From assembly GCA_015486915.1 (NCBI GenBank), contig WFQS01000565.1, positions 1 to 15,453 of the forward strand: a stretch of 15,453 bases of DNA, read 5' to 3'. Position numbers and translations under genes: made by a program. The notes beneath the pieces were generated by a model, which saw only the letters and a list, made by a program, of their open reading frames with translations, was not told where the DNA came from and ran no database searches. The DNA comes from Desulfobacteraceae bacterium (GTDB taxonomy: Bacteria > Desulfobacterota > Desulfobacteria > Desulfobacterales > Desulfobacteraceae). Shown here piece after piece: positions 15,297 to 15,453 of this stretch (position 1 is its first letter; every line of letters starts with the position of its first letter).

Positions 15297-15453
15297 ATGG
15301 AAATCGATTTTAAAAATTCTTCACCTGATTCGTCAGATATGAAAAATTATAAAGCCCTTTTCAGGCTGGCGCAATCCATCCGTTTATACCCTGATATTAA
15401 CAGCCTCCTTGAATTTATCACTAATGAAATTCTTAAATTGATCAACGTGGGAG
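15297..15453 (+). CDS. Partial gene, N-terminus of a probable GAF-domain signalling protein
   Basis: The frame is open from the ATG at 15297 to the end of the window, giving 52 residues that begin MEIDFKNSSPDSSDMKNYK. A GGGAG at 15280-15284 and AGGG closer to the ATG are possible ribosome sites. The segment LAQSIRLYPDINSLLEFIT followed by NEILKLINVGG is the usual opening of a GAF domain as found in sensor kinases and sigma-54 activators of deltaproteobacteria. The domains that decide its function lie beyond the window, so kinase versus regulator cannot be decided. Confidence 0.7.
   Translation, partial: MEIDFKNSSPDSSDMKNYKALFRLAQSIRLYPDINSLLEFITNEILKLINVG

Overview
The window most likely comes from an AT-rich anaerobic deltaproteobacterium of the sulfate-reducer type (Desulfobacterales or similar). 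This is inferred from a WtpABC-type tungstate/molybdate importer, an FdhD formate dehydrogenase maturation factor, PAS-linked sigma-54 activators, a soluble hybrid histidine kinase, a MoxR/VWA pair and a bacterial tRNA-Pro. No species can be named from the sequence alone.

Layout. 141-2999: wtpABC, a three-gene plus-strand operon for oxyanion uptake. 3000-3952: about 950 bp with no protein gene except tRNA-Pro(TGG) at 3467-3543, which sits between two direct copies of a structured repeat. 3953-4267: a small minus-strand gene resembling the DUF4242 family. 4268-4799: a divergent control region with a perfect-consensus sigma-70 promoter and a GC-rich leader hairpin. 4800-6215: a PAS-AAA+-Fis sigma-54 activator. 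6216-6636: more copies of the structured repeat. 6637-11624: a plus-strand run of an RlmN-like radical SAM gene, fdhD (overlapping by 11 nt), a hybrid histidine kinase (starting 10 nt after fdhD ends) and a PHP-domain phosphoesterase. 14549-11782 (minus strand): a compact operon of a MoxR AAA+ ATPase, a CoxE-like VWA protein and an UlaG-like metallo-beta-lactamase-fold hydrolase. 15297 to the end: the first 52 residues of a probable GAF-domain signalling protein.

The genes fit a molybdenum/tungsten enzyme economy: WtpABC brings in the oxyanion and FdhD sulfurates the cofactor of formate dehydrogenase. MoxR/VWA pairs elsewhere (CoxD/CoxE) help assemble a molybdenum enzyme. No such enzyme is encoded here, so these links are inference.

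The most unusual content is non-coding. First, two 167-bp, nearly fully palindromic elements (11598-11764 and 14763-14929), differing at only 4 positions, bracket the MoxR-VWA-MBL operon. The first copy supplies the last eight codons and the stop of the PHP gene. Second, a modular family of hairpin repeats ends in GCCTCATGGC(C/A)GTTATA and occurs around tRNA-Pro, on both sides of 6216-6448, and as a fragment at 14665. One of its stems shows a compensatory A-T to G-C change between copies, as expected of a conserved nucleic-acid structure.
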